64,000 nucleotides of DNA from Costus lasius. Taxonomy: Eukaryota > Streptophyta > Magnoliopsida > Zingiberales > Costaceae. Positions 25,201 to 35,415 of this stretch are shown in pieces; position 1 is the stretch's first letter, and each line of letters opens with the position of its first letter. Location: contig CM050450.1 in the NCBI GenBank assembly GCA_027563935.2, positions 13,809,957-13,873,956 on the forward strand, written 5' to 3'. The notes below the pieces were generated by a model. It had not been told where the DNA came from. It saw nothing but the letters and a program-made list of their open reading frames with translations, and ran no database searches. Position numbers and translations under genes: made by a program.

Positions 25201-27810
25201 AATCAGACAATGCAATGAAGTAGATGATTCTTAATCGAGTTATCCACCGAAATTTAAATTATTTTTAGAAACTAGAGCTACTGAAGAAAGAGATAACGGA
25301 ATAAAAAGAATTTTGTGAACGAAACAATGTTCTTTAAAAAATTCCAGTGGTTACATTTTATAATTTTATAACAACAGCTATATAGAAAATTTGTCTACAA
25401 TATTTTTTAACTATGCTTTGGATTGTACCTGAAATGTTCTGTTAAAATATTTATCCAAAAAGCACTTTGCAAAAAGTGAAAGTGTATATACCCTTTGACC
25501 ATATGAGGAGAAAAAAAAGCACTTCCGAAAATTAGTATTCGTGACCTTATGACCATATGAGGATACCAGATTATATCTATGATAACAGTAACACAACAGT
25601 TCTCTAATCAACTATCTTATGCCTCAAAAGAAAAGACTAGCATGTTTTCCTTCTAAAATATGGCACTTAAAGTGTATATTTGTCGCAGTGAAAACCTCCA
25701 ATATTGAAATTTAGCCAAGCATCACTTGATTATCTTATATGTCAATAAGTCTTAATAGTATGTTCATACGCTTTGGAAAGTGACTACTGCATGGTGTTTA
25801 CACTCAAACTGATTTAACAACATGGCATAACAAAGGGCCTGAAATTATTTTCTTAAAAGAATAGAGTAATCACCTGTAAAGATGTCCCAAAATCACATTT
25901 CTCTAATGGAAGCAAGAGAGGGCCAGTGTCCCCTGAACTTAAGTGATCTGCTATGTTTAAGGTAACCTCACCAATGATAGAAGATCGAGCTGAAGCCTGC
26001 ATAAGAAATCCATTTAGGTAGATGTCTTCATACCTTCTATCCAATGAAAGTACTGGAAAATGATAACCATGATTACTAAGACAATTATCTAATAATAAGA
26101 AGAAAATTTGTTAAAGTTTAATGTCAAACCGGACAAATAACTATCTTAAATTGGCATTCTTCAAGCTCTCTAGATGTCTCATCTTGAAACACCCATACAG
26201 ACTCTGTCTCTGTCCAGTAACAATTCCCACTCCTTACTGTAGCTTTCCCAGATCTAGCAATCGTTTTCCCAGATGCCACTGACACAATAGAAAAAAGAAG
26301 CTTGTCCCATCCTCTGGGAACCTGTACAATTAAAGAATAGCATCAAATGTGTATGTTTCAAATTGAGCCATTGCATATAAATGTGTATTTGAATCGTAAA
26401 ATCAAAATGTCCAATTTACAAAATTCCTTAAATCTTACTATTTACGTATGCAAAAAGACATGAAAAATATATAAATTCAATAGAAGGAATCACCATGGAG
26501 GCCTACATGTGGAGAACAAAATATGCTGGTTTTGATCTCTATCTGCAAGTGTTGAATTCCCTAAAGGCACAGATCGCCATGGTTCATGAGATACAAGTTC
26601 AAATTTCTTTGAAGTCTGGATTAGGGGATTCAAAAGTAAATGTTTGTTTTTTTCAATGATAATTCAGCATACAGCGTTTATCTTGTATCTGAACTATTCA
26701 GAGTGTAGCCCACAATGTTGAAGAGCTTAAAGGTGCCACTAATGACAAACTTATCGTAATGGGCAGAATGAAGGCAACAAAGAGCAAGAAAGTTGAAATA
26801 AAAAAAATGAACATAAGCCTTAAAAGCTATAAAGAGCTCCAAATATTGTGCCCAGCAAATCTGTGACTACGGAAGATGCAAGATTTACACTACATCTCTA
26901 TTAGCTTTAAATTTAAGAATAATCACTGCCGATGCTGTTCTTTCACTATCATGTAACAGTAACGGGTGGGGATTATAGATTTCAAGTTGACATTCATTCA
27001 TACATTGGACATAAAATGAGAAAAATAAATGAATGGATAACGGCGTTGAAGCATCCAGTAATCCAATCAGTTGTTTGCCCAGGTTCCATATCCAAATGAA
27101 ATAGACGCCAAGGTCAATCTAAGAAATTTCTAAAATTATCAATAATCATGAGCTCATCAAGAAAATGTGTACTTGTGTTTTCTCCAAGCTGAGGACACGA
27201 TTGTCACATTAGATAGGGAACAATGCTGAAATGGAGATGATTCAGAAGCTAAATCACGAATCCTTTGAGCAACTACCGGTTGTTGCACTACATCATTGTA
27301 CTCGGTTCCAATCAAGGAACTAAAAAAGAGAGGGCAAAGCTCAAAGGAAAAGTAACTTTATAACTCATCGTACTAAAAAGGAAATGCAATTAATTACTCT
27401 TAGTCAATCCTTAATTTTTTAGCAAACGGAAATTTATCGCGCCATCTCTTCTTTCACTGGATTCTTACTTTCGCAAGCTAAAAAGTTCCGCTGAAGTTCG
27501 ACTAATCCAAAGCTTAACCAAATTTTCTATTCAGGATTTTTTTTTTCAGCATTCCAGGCAAAATCAAATTAAGACCTATAATAGGCAATATCGCAGTAGC
27601 GGAACCATTCGAAATATCGAGGAAATTTCGCAGAAAACCAAACGTAATGCCTAGCTCCATGGTCCAATACAAGCATGAAACATCAAACGCAAAGAGAAAA
27701 CCAAAGCGAATCAAATGGGGGAAAGGCACCTTAATAGCCTGAAGATTGGAGAACTTGATCTCCACCTTCTCCCCGAATCGATCAGACCTGTGCCGATGCA
27801 ACTTGAACAT
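10089..27810 (-). CDS. NT-C2 domain (EEIG1/EHBP1-type) long coiled-coil protein, 8 exons, 1464 aa
   Basis: Plant homologues are usually labelled myosin heavy chain-related; the molecular role is unsettled, and a membrane- or cytoskeleton-linked scaffold is an inference. Exons in coding order: 27730-27810, 26130-26321, 25874-25996, 20792-20829, 20556-20721, 14999-18442, 13773-13909, 10089-10302. All junctions are GT/AG and the frame is continuous from ATG (27808-27810) to TAA (10089-10091). Residues 1-145 form the NT-C2 domain (MFKLHRHRSDRFGEKVEIKF, SGKTIARSGKATVRSGNCYW, IIGEVTLNIADHL, VKIQC). Residues 146-290 are serine- and asparagine-rich linker. About 290-1345, almost all in the 3444-bp exon 6, is heptad-rich coiled coil (EELRDEVKMWERHSRQLKLD and onward). 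The C terminus ends with the conserved AEVEAQREQLVMQLK...WFS block. It is not a motor protein: no myosin head is present. Introns reach 5.0 kb and carry repeats. Confidence 0.9.
10303..13772 (-). other. Intron 7 of the coiled-coil gene, repeat debris
   Basis: No exon was recognised between the last two exons. The intron contains the 103-bp tandem duplication at 10562-10759 and two decayed stretches of the dispersed small element, near 11030-11110 ('ggtacgccgatagtacc') and 13480-13620 ('ggcatcggtatatcatg'). The rest is AT-rich and featureless. Confidence 0.6.
10562..10759. repeat. Tandem duplication, period 103 bp
   Basis: The segment beginning agatcagcgacacttcc at 10562 is repeated at 10665 with almost no change over about 95 bp, up to gccagcgtgttttaa. 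High identity means a recent duplication within the intron. Confidence 0.9.
19880..20220. mobile_element. MULE-like MITE with GC-rich core in intron 5 of the coiled-coil gene
   Basis: The 341-bp segment begins AAGGTTTAAAAAACCG and ends CGGTTTTTAATACCTT, imperfect inverted repeats. It is bounded by the identical direct repeat gcatcaaagc at 19870-19879 and 20221-20230. A 9-10 bp target duplication fits Mutator-like elements. The core is GC-rich, with inverted motifs around gcttcgaacgaagcttcg, and has no transposase, so it is non-autonomous. It lies 660-1000 bp from the nearest coding exon, in an intron (18443-20555). Confidence 0.8.
21857..21974. repeat. Tandem duplication, period 61 bp
   Basis: The unit starting cccataagaggtagtcac at 21857 recurs at 21918 with two or three base changes, ending at ...acataccaaca. 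It lies in the 5 kb intron 3 of the coiled-coil gene. Confidence 0.9.
22161..22212. repeat. (GT)10 followed by a 32-base poly-G run
   Basis: Ten GT repeats (22161-22180) are followed by 32 consecutive G (22181-22212) on the plus strand, so the pre-mRNA of the overlapping minus-strand gene would contain a C run. Such a tract could form stable G-rich structure, and its exact length is prone to sequencing and assembly error. Confidence 0.95.
23380..23747. mobile_element. Candidate decayed non-autonomous hAT element
   Basis: The left end reads TAGGATTGTCCATTTGTAGG followed by gtcaacccaagaacccg; the inverse of the right end reads TAGGGTTATCATTCGGGTC followed by aactcgaactaaaaccg. This resembles the TAGGGTTGTCAnTCGGGTC ends known from plant hAT elements. 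The core is very AT-rich with ttggttt/ggtttcggtt repeats. No matching 8-bp target duplication was found, so the boundaries are tentative. Confidence 0.45.
25061..25177. repeat. Minisatellite, about 52-bp unit with internal sub-repeats
   Basis: The phrase actaacccatagaacttg/actaacccataaaacttc occurs five times in alternation with gtttaacacttt. This gives about two copies of a 52-bp unit in intron 3 of the coiled-coil gene, roughly 0.7 kb upstream of exon 3 in plus-strand coordinates. Confidence 0.85.
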
Positions 27811-30025
27811 CCTCCTCTTCCAGATTCCCTCCTCCTCGAATCCAAATCCCCTCTAGTTGATCGAAGAGGAAGGAATCTTTGCCGAAGGAAAGCGACGGAT
27901 TCCCCTCGCCACTCGCAGTAGGAGGTTGGAGACGAAGAAGAAAGGTCACTTTCTTTTTCCTCCTTTCAGCACTACCATTTCTACGTTCCCGAGAAGTAAT
28001 CTATAGTTTGAGGTGCTGCCCGCAGCGTCGGCGTCGCATTGCACACGCGATGCTTCTTCAGTTCTTCTGCTTCCGGGCTCGGGATCCCCTCCAACAACTG
28101 TAAGTCTAACTGTGACTATAAGATCCACCGTTCATCGTCATGGACGGCCAGGATAACCAACCGCTGCGGTGATTGCTAGATTGGGATTGCAAGGAACAGT
28201 CTTACAATGCAGGTTTGTAAAGTTTACGTGGTAAACCGCGATTAGGCACATCAGTAGCAGTGAAAACTTAAACGTCCTAAACGTGGAGGGGAGACGGGTT
28301 CTTACGCGGATCTGCTGCCCAGTTGATTGCAAGATTAATTCATCAAATGTTGAAGGAAGCTATCAACGTTAATCATGGGCCAATGAAAGCCAGCCGCCGA
28401 CCTACCAGGAAATAATAATGAATCAAAGAAAAAGGAATTACATGTGGACCTGACAATAACGACTCCAAAATTTAACCAACTGCCACGTGGCCCGCCATCT
28501 CAGAGACGAATATTAAATTAGCAACGAAAAACACATGGGTGAAGCTTTTAGCGTGCCACTGAAAAATTCGCAATCATCTGTGCGTTAATTTTCACGAAAA
28601 AAATCTGGAAGCAGTAAACGGAGACATATCTACGTGTCCTACTTAAATTTTAAAAACACACACATATATATTATAAAAAATAGATAAATACAATTTTATT
28701 CCTACTTACTCTGACCCTAGATCCGCGGGCCAGGAGTTTAGTCAAATACTGGCGCATAGAATTTTTCTGCGTCAATATGCACATACTTTTTCAGGTATTT
28801 GCTAATGAATGCTTGATTCGAGCTTAATCTCTTGCCGACCTTTATATAATCATAAAGCAGGTGGAGTTGATGGGCAACTGCATCTGCATGCTTCTCGTCG
28901 CACTAGTTGCATAGTTGCCTATGCGGAATAGTGTTATGTATAAAGACTCGAAATTTTTCTGTGATTTTTTAATTTAATATTTAAATCAGTTATAAAAATG
29001 ATTTTTGTGAAGAATATTTAAATAATTTACTAATTTCATCTATCCATGTATCAATGCGTTGATACATGAAAAACAATTAATAAGTGAATTTTGAGTGTTA
29101 ACTAAAATTATTTGATTGGTATGTTTTCTAGTGAATTTGTTATAGTATTAAATTTTGAATATTGCGTTAAATGATAGAAAATGTAGCTTATGTAAGATTT
29201 TTTAAAAAATCGTCCCATCATTAAGTGATTAAATTAAGTGGGTCAACCACCTATGAGAGCGAGTTTATTACACGCTCATGGTTGGCTAACTAGAGAAGTA
29301 CGTGCTGAGTTAATGCCACGACTAACAATGTAAGTTGTGTATTAAAAATATCGCTGTGATGAGGTTTGGTAGAGGTAAACATACTATATTTATAAGCAAT
29401 TTGCAGTACTATTTTAGTTTATTTTAATTATTTACTTTTAGCAACAATGTAGTTGAATTTTATGCTTCCAAGCAACCCACTCGGGGTTGTTAGGTCAACT
29501 CTTCAAACACTCAGTTGATCAAAATTCAAAACTGGGAATATTAAACCTTTAAGAGTTAGTATATGTCAGATGCTATAGTTTATATGTAACGTCCCCTATT
29601 GTCATTGGCCTAATAAATAATTTTTTATTATTTATAAATCAGAGTATTATGTGGCGGCACATATAAATTTTTTATATGGGCTATTGGACTTGCTATTTGG
29701 GCCTTGTGCTGTACATATTTAAGACGGTCCACTTACGATTTAACTTGATTTGAAATTAATCAAGTCAAAAATAAGTTGACTTGACCCAACTATGACTTGA
29801 ATAGAATTACGCCTAACATGAACTCAACTAACTTTCGTAGCGAATCAAGTCAACGGTTGCCAGGACTATCTTCGAAATTAATTGTAACCAATGCCCTCTC
29901 ATTTTTATTTCCACTTGCTACAATAATGTAGCTCACGGGCCACGGCTATCAACATCTAAATACTACTTTTGATGAAGTGTACTTTTTCTTTGAAAGCTTC
30001 CATTACTCAATAATTTTATATACAG
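27811..30025. other. Promoter side of the coiled-coil gene and intergenic DNA
   Basis: 27811-28340 is GC-richer and should hold the 5' UTR and promoter of the minus-strand coiled-coil gene; no certain TATA box was found. 28340-30025 is AT-rich with no coding signal. The phrase tgtaacgtcccctattgtc near 29586 resembles the start of an LTR, but no matching end was found. Confidence 0.4.
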
Positions 30026-31351
30026 TGTCAGGCCCCGGGACAGTGGGCCTAGACCATCTGGACCAAGACGAACTGGGCCGAGAGATAATTCAAGCCCACG
30101 TCACAACGAAGCCCAGTCGCAGAGGAAATTTGAACGGTCAACTCCCAATATTGACCCACACGCAGAACATGCACGTGAGCGCTCCGCGACACCTTCATCT
30201 TCCTCGTAGAGCTCGGACGCGGAGAGCTCGAGGCATCCTTCAGCCACGTCTTCGCCGCCACCATCGGACGTGGGCTCTGGCGGCAGGGCGACGGGGTCCT
30301 CGCCAGAGGACTCGGGCGTGGACGACGGGAGTGTGGTCGGCGCACGCAGGAGAAGCGGACGCTGGGAGGAGGGTGCGGGCGATGCGTAAAGATCGGAGGT
30401 GGCTTGGGGGCGAGTGGCGCCTCTATAAATCGTCCAGTAGGAGGACGATCAAAAAGGAGATATCAACCACCGACAGCAATAGTAGTGAGAGCGGATGAAG
30501 CTTAGGGAAGCTTCGCTTGGGTGTTTTCCGGCGTCGGTGAGAGAGACTTGTAACTGGTGTCCAGGGGGACGACCGGCGAGGGAAGGGAAGGGGTTCGGCG
30601 GCCAGGGGGCCGACGACGAGAGAAGGAGAGGTCTTTGTATTGTTTTGGGAATAATACAAAGTTCACCTTCGATCCTCTTCTTTCCCTTGCTTCTTTGGAT
30701 CACAACATTCTTCCGGCGAGGTATCCGGCTGGAAGTGGCTGCCAGGCGACGGTGATTGGCTAAAGAGTGGACGACGACCTCTTTCCTGTCATCACGCCCA
30801 ACCCTCCGAGCAATCCCTCCCTCCAGTGAAGACACTCGAACGCAGGCGGCATTCGAGCTCGAGACAACGAAGACGAACACTACGTGAGGGCATTCGAAAC
30901 GAGGCGACAGACGTCGATTTTGACCAGGTCAAAATCGAATGCTTGATTTCGCGCGTGACGATTTTGGGGTGGCTAACACAATATCGACATCAACAGAACG
31001 TGAATTTAGCAGCGGCGAAATCGTTTGGGCAGCTGACGTAGGCTGATATCAGCGAAGGCGAATTCCTAAGCGGCGAAAGCGATCGGGAGGGCTAACGTCA
31101 GCATGACGTCAACAGTCGAAGTTTAATTTGCAAAGCGGTGCGTGAGATTTCAGAGTTGATCGGTCAAAATTGATTTTGAGCAGAAGCTAAATTTAATTAG
31201 GGTTCTGGTTTTCTATCGATTTGGTGATAAATCTTCGACGATGATTGGGGTTTTTCGATTTCTTTGATTTGGGGGTAATTTTGCATCTAGAATTTAGAGA
31301 TTTCACGTCGTTCTAAAATTTTGCCCAAGAACCTTAGGCCGGGACATGACA
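30026..31351 (+). mobile_element. Solo LTR, 1326 bp, with 5-bp target duplication
   Basis: The segment begins TGTCAGGCCCCGGGAC and ends GGCCGGGACATGACA, so it has TG...CA ends within a longer imperfect inverted repeat. It is flanked by the identical 5-bp repeat tacag at 30021-30025 and 31352-31356, the mark of retroviral-type integration. A TATA-like box (ctataaat, about 30422) and a downstream AATAAT region (about 30648) fit an LTR promoter and polyadenylation signal on the plus strand. No internal retroelement genes are present, so it is a solo LTR. The TGTCA/TGACA ends resemble plant Gypsy LTRs, but an LTR alone does not fix the superfamily. Open frames inside it (29977-30498, 30449-30880) are not genes. 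Confidence 0.88.
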
Positions 31352-32281
31352 TACAGCATACATTGCTCTACTAATTTCACACTAACAATCTTGACGTATT
31401 AGAAGTTGCCCCATCAGCAATCAATTATCAAACCTCACCTATTGAGCATTTAAGTGTTGATGAGGGAATCAACTCCCGCGATAGCTCTATGTTTGTCTCC
31501 ACTATCCCATCATCATAGTACTTGGTAACCCTAATCCCTTCACTCATCTCAATCGACGAACAGGATTATGTTACAGACTATTGCGGCTGTGCTTGTGGGC
31601 TTAACTATGTGACTCAGCACCGTCAGTATTAATGAAAAGCCGAATTTTCAGTTTGTTTAATTTAAGTCTCTATAATCAAAGGTAACCTTATGTTGACATT
31701 GTGGGTGAAGAAAGAGAATAAGATAACGAGGAATTCAGCAATTATATTATGAAAATGGATTCGAAAATCGTAAATTCTACATACGTAAAAAAAGAAAAAA
31801 AATTGAACTGCGGTTTGCTTTTACACGTACATGATGCTGCCACGTGCACGCTGAAATTGAATACGATCAGCGAATACAATGGTGGAGAGACAAGTTTACG
31901 TAGGAATACCGTAAGTCGTCGTAGTGTCAATTAAAGCTCTTGGCCTTTTAATTTGTTGGTGCTCCTTTAGCTGTCTCTTGATCCAGCTAACTCTGACAGC
32001 ATTCAATAGCCGTTATTATTAAGCTGAAAGGCCCGCGCAAGAACCAATTGTCCCTTCTCCTGCGTCTGTCGATCACTCAAGAAAATTGAACTTCAATTTG
32101 CGATCGAGGCGATAACTAGGGCACAGCAAGGACAGGGTGCCATCTTAAATGCCCTCTCTTCTCTTTTTAATTAAAGATCCCCAACTATGCCCTAATTAAT
32201 ACGCACAGCTCTTGCATACGGTAAATTATATAATGTAGAACGAGCTTTGTATTATCCTCCTTGTGTACTCTAATTAGCCAT
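31352..32281. other. Upstream region of the P450 gene
   Basis: No coding signal is visible. The stretch is AT-rich and presumably holds cis-regulatory DNA of the CYP86A gene to its right; G-box-like cacgtg occurs near 31841 (gccacgtgcacg). Confidence 0.4.
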
Positions 32282-32290
32282 TATATAAAG
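32282..32290 (+). promoter_or_regulatory. TATA box of the CYP86A gene
   Basis: TATATAAAG lies 123 bases before the ATG at 32413 in AT-rich DNA and is the only good TATA match just upstream. It predicts transcription starting near 32310-32320 and a leader of about 100 bases. Confidence 0.6.
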
Positions 32291-32412
32291 GACTAAATTA
32301 GAAAATTAATGTAAATTTGAGTATCGTGCCTGTGCTCCATCCACTTCCAACCGTATCGATCCCGCGCTATTAGTACTTATTGGTGTGCGCTGTGAGAGCT
32401 GTGAGTGTGGAC

Positions 32413-34032
32413 ATGGAGGTGGCGACGGCGTTGGTGGTGGCGGCGCTGGTTGCAGCGTACGTGGCGTGGTTCTGTCGGCTGGCTTCGCGCCTGACCGGGC
32501 CGCGGGTGTGGCCGGTGGTGGGCAGTCTGCCGGGGCTCATCCAGCATTCGGAGCGCATGCACGAGTGGATCGCCGACAACCTTCGCGCAGGCGGGGGCAC
32601 TTACCAGACCTGCATCTGCGCCGTGCCGGGGCTGGCCCGGCGGCAGGGCCTCGTGACGGTCACGTGCGATCCGCGCAACCTGGAGCACGTCCTGAAGACC
32701 CGGTTTGACAACTACCCCAAGGGGCCGACCTACCACGCTGTTTTCCTCGACCTCCTCGGCGACGGCATCTTCAACTCCGACGGCGAGGCGTGGCTGCTCC
32801 AGCGAAAGACTGCCGCGCTGGAGTTCACCACGCGCACGCTGCGCCTCGCCATGTCGCGCTGGGTGTGCCGCTCCATCCACCTCCGGCTCCTCCCCATGCT
32901 CCGCCACGCCGCCGCCGGCGGCGCTGCCGTTGACCTCCAGGACATGCTCCTTCGCCTCACTTTTGACAACATCTGTGGCCTGACCTTCGGGAAGGACCCC
33001 GAGACGCTGGCGCCTGGCCTGCCGGAGAACAGTTTTTCCGTCGCCTTCGACCGTGCCACCGAGGCAACGCTCAACCGCTTTATCCTCCCCGAGTCGCTCT
33101 GGCGGTTCAAGAAGTGGATGTGCTTGGGCATGGAGGATACGCTGTCCCGTAGCGTCGCACAAGTCGACGGCTATCTCTCGGCTATCATCAAAACGCGCAA
33201 GCTGGAGCTCGCCGTCGCCGGCGCCGCCGAGGGCCGCCACGACGACCTCCTCTCGCGCTTCATACGGAAGGGCGTTTACACTGAGTCGTCCCTGCAGCAC
33301 GTGGCGCTTAGCTTCATTCTCGCTGGCCGCGACACCTCTGCTGTGGCCCTCAGCTGGTTCTTTTGGCTCCTCTCCACCCACCCCTTCGTCGAGCGTCGGG
33401 TCCTCCTCGAGCTCGCGAGCGTCCTCCACGCGTCCCGCGGGACCGACACCGCCTCGTGGCTTGCAGCCCCGCTGACCTTCGACGAGGTAGACCGGCTTGT
33501 GTACCTCAAGGCTGCGCTTTCGGAGACGCTGCGGCTGTACCCTTCGGTGCCGGAAGACTCGAAGCACGTGGTAGCTGATGACGTCCTCCCCGACGGAACT
33601 TTCGTGCCGGCCGGATCCTCCATCACCTACTCAATCTACTCCGCCGGTAGGATGAAGGCAGTGTGGGGGGAGGACTGTCTCGACTTCCGGCCGGAGCGGT
33701 GGCTCTCGGCCGATGGCCAGCGGTTTGAGCCGCAAGACGCGTTTCGGTTCGTGGCGTTCAATGCGGGCCCCCGGATTTGCCTCGGGAAGGACCTAGCATA
33801 CCTGCAAATGAAGACCATCGCTGCCGCCGTGCTGCTGCGCCATCGCCTGCGCGTCGCCGCCGGCCATCGAGTGGAGCAGAAGATGTCACTGACTCTTTTC
33901 ATGAAGTACGGACTCAAGATGGAAGTGCATGACCGTGACTTGGCCCCTTTCGCCAGCGAAGTAATAAATAAGCCAGCTCCTGCGCTGTCGCGGGGAGCGG
34001 CGGCGGCCGAGGTCGTGGCTGCCGGCGCTTGA
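32413..34032 (+). CDS. CYP86A: CYP86A-type cytochrome P450, fatty acid omega-hydroxylase
   Basis: A single exon of 539 residues. CYP86A enzymes hydroxylate the terminal carbon of C16-C18 fatty acids in the endoplasmic reticulum membrane for cutin and suberin monomers. Residues 1-24 are a hydrophobic anchor ([20 protein letters not shown]), followed by the family signature [17 protein letters not shown]. The I-helix motif AGRDTS is at 304-309, the K-helix ETLR at 371-374, then FRPERW, and the heme-binding loop [12 protein letters not shown] with Cys456. 32413 is the first ATG; the frame stays open upstream only from non-ATG codons. Length and lack of introns fit CYP86A. Coding GC is very high, especially at third positions, unlike the AT-rich flanks. 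This is typical of many grass-like monocot genes and also creates long meaningless antisense frames. CYP86B is less likely because the N-terminal signature is CYP86A-like. Confidence 0.93.
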   Translation: MEVATALVVAALVAAYVAWFCRLASRLTGPRVWPVVGSLPGLIQHSERMHEWIADNLRAGGGTYQTCICAVPGLARRQGLVTVTCDPRNLEHVLKTRFDNYPKGPTYHAVFLDLLGDGIFNSDGEAWLLQRKTAALEFTTRTLRLAMSRWVCRSIHLRLLPMLRHAAAGGAAVDLQDMLLRLTFDNICGLTFGKDPETLAPGLPENSFSVAFDRATEATLNRFILPESLWRFKKWMCLGMEDTLSRSVAQVDGYLSAIIKTRKLELAVAGAAEGRHDDLLSRFIRKGVYTESSLQHVALSFILAGRDTSAVALSWFFWLLSTHPFVERRVLLELASVLHASRGTDTASWLAAPLTFDEVDRLVYLKAALSETLRLYPSVPEDSKHVVADDVLPDGTFVPAGSSITYSIYSAGRMKAVWGEDCLDFRPERWLSADGQRFEPQDAFRFVAFNAGPRICLGKDLAYLQMKTIAAAVLLRHRLRVAAGHRVEQKMSLTLFMKYGLKMEVHDRDLAPFASEVINKPAPALSRGAAAAEVVAAGA

Positions 34033-35415
34033 TCCCAATTCCCGATTAAGCTGTGCACTCGCGAGGTAGAAGAAACCATTAATGGCGGTAATTAAGGTCA
34101 CAGTTGCGCAGTACTAATTGAATGCATTATTTGGTTACAGGAATATTAATTACAAAAAGAAGGTGTGAATTTAAACAGGTAAAATGAAAATTTTATATTA
34201 TATGAATTGTAGTAGATTTGAATTATTTAGTGATGGTAATTAAGGAAGCTTGATTAGACTGTAAGGAAGTTGTGAATTTGGAACGACTTGTTTATGTGCG
34301 TGTAATTTAAAGAAAAGTGGAGACTGGAGAGGAAACATTTTATGAACAAAATATAAATATATAAAAAGGGCTGAAATGTAAAAAATGCAAACTAGGTGTA
34401 AATTGATAATACGACAAGTGCTGATTTTCTAATGTATTTTTGTTTTAATGAAGTTGTTCATGTATAAGTGCAAAATTGGGAAAAATTTAAGAAAGATTTT
34501 AGGAGAGCCTTGAAATCGTTCAAATAGTTTAGATCTTTGTATTTCCACTTAGGCTGTGTTTAATGGAGCTAAAAGTATAAGTGCTATTTTGTTTTAGCTT
34601 ATTCAATAAGTAATCTATGAATATTAGAATAAAAAAATTATGTTATTTTTGGATAAGTACAATTGAAAAAATGCTAAAAATTATTGTTGAAATAATAGTA
34701 TAGAATGCTAAAGCATAATACTATATTATTCTATCATTAAATATTTAAATTTACATTACATCAAATTTTTAATGATATAAAAATGTTAATATTATAAGTA
34801 CTCATGTACAACCATAAATAGTTAAATATATATTTTTATACCATAAATAGTTAAATATATATTTTTATATGAACAAGATTAATGCTTTAATATAATAAAA
34901 TATTTATTATATTTAAATATTATAAATAATAAATAAATTTATATCTCACACATATATAAAATTAAAATCATCAACTTTTTTATATAACCCTAAAATAATT
35001 AAATTTATACCTTTAACCTATAGAGTTAAAAAAATCTCTAATTTTATGAATTATAAATATAATTATATATAATATTCTAAATAATTTGAAAAAAAACCAA
35101 AACAGTCCTAAAAATGATAGGATTCAACGCTCATAATGATGCCGAGAAGTCAGTTTTTACATATTTATATACAACTAAGATACATTATACTTATAATTTT
35201 TATGTCAAACTAGTAACTAGGATAATAAAAACTTATCTATTTACATTAAAAAAATATTGAATCTAATTTTTTTATTATTAAATTTATTATTTTTTTACTG
35301 TGAATTTCGTCAAAAAAAACATACTTAAAGTGAAAGTAGAGTAGAGTAATTAGTTTCTAAAAGCAGGGCGGGGCCTACACGTCCCCAAGCTTACCCCACT
35401 AATTGTCGTCGCTGG
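34033..35415. other. AT-rich intergenic region between the P450 and MAPKKK genes
   Basis: The P450 3' UTR should occupy the first few hundred bases. The rest is strongly AT-rich with no coding signal, and includes a perfect 29-bp duplication at 34811-34868. Confidence 0.5.
34811..34868. repeat. Perfect tandem duplication, 29 bp
   Basis: The unit accataaatagttaaatat... occupies 34811-34839 and is repeated without change at 34840-34868. Confidence 0.95.

Noticed and set aside
29977..30880. Open frames on both strands between 29.98 and 30.88 kb
   Set aside because: They fall inside or across the edge of the solo LTR at 30026-31351 and have no protein family features.
32377..33567. 396-codon antisense frame opposite the P450
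   Set aside because: It is the mirror of a very GC-rich coding sequence; composition keeps several frames open and the sense strand has every P450 motif.
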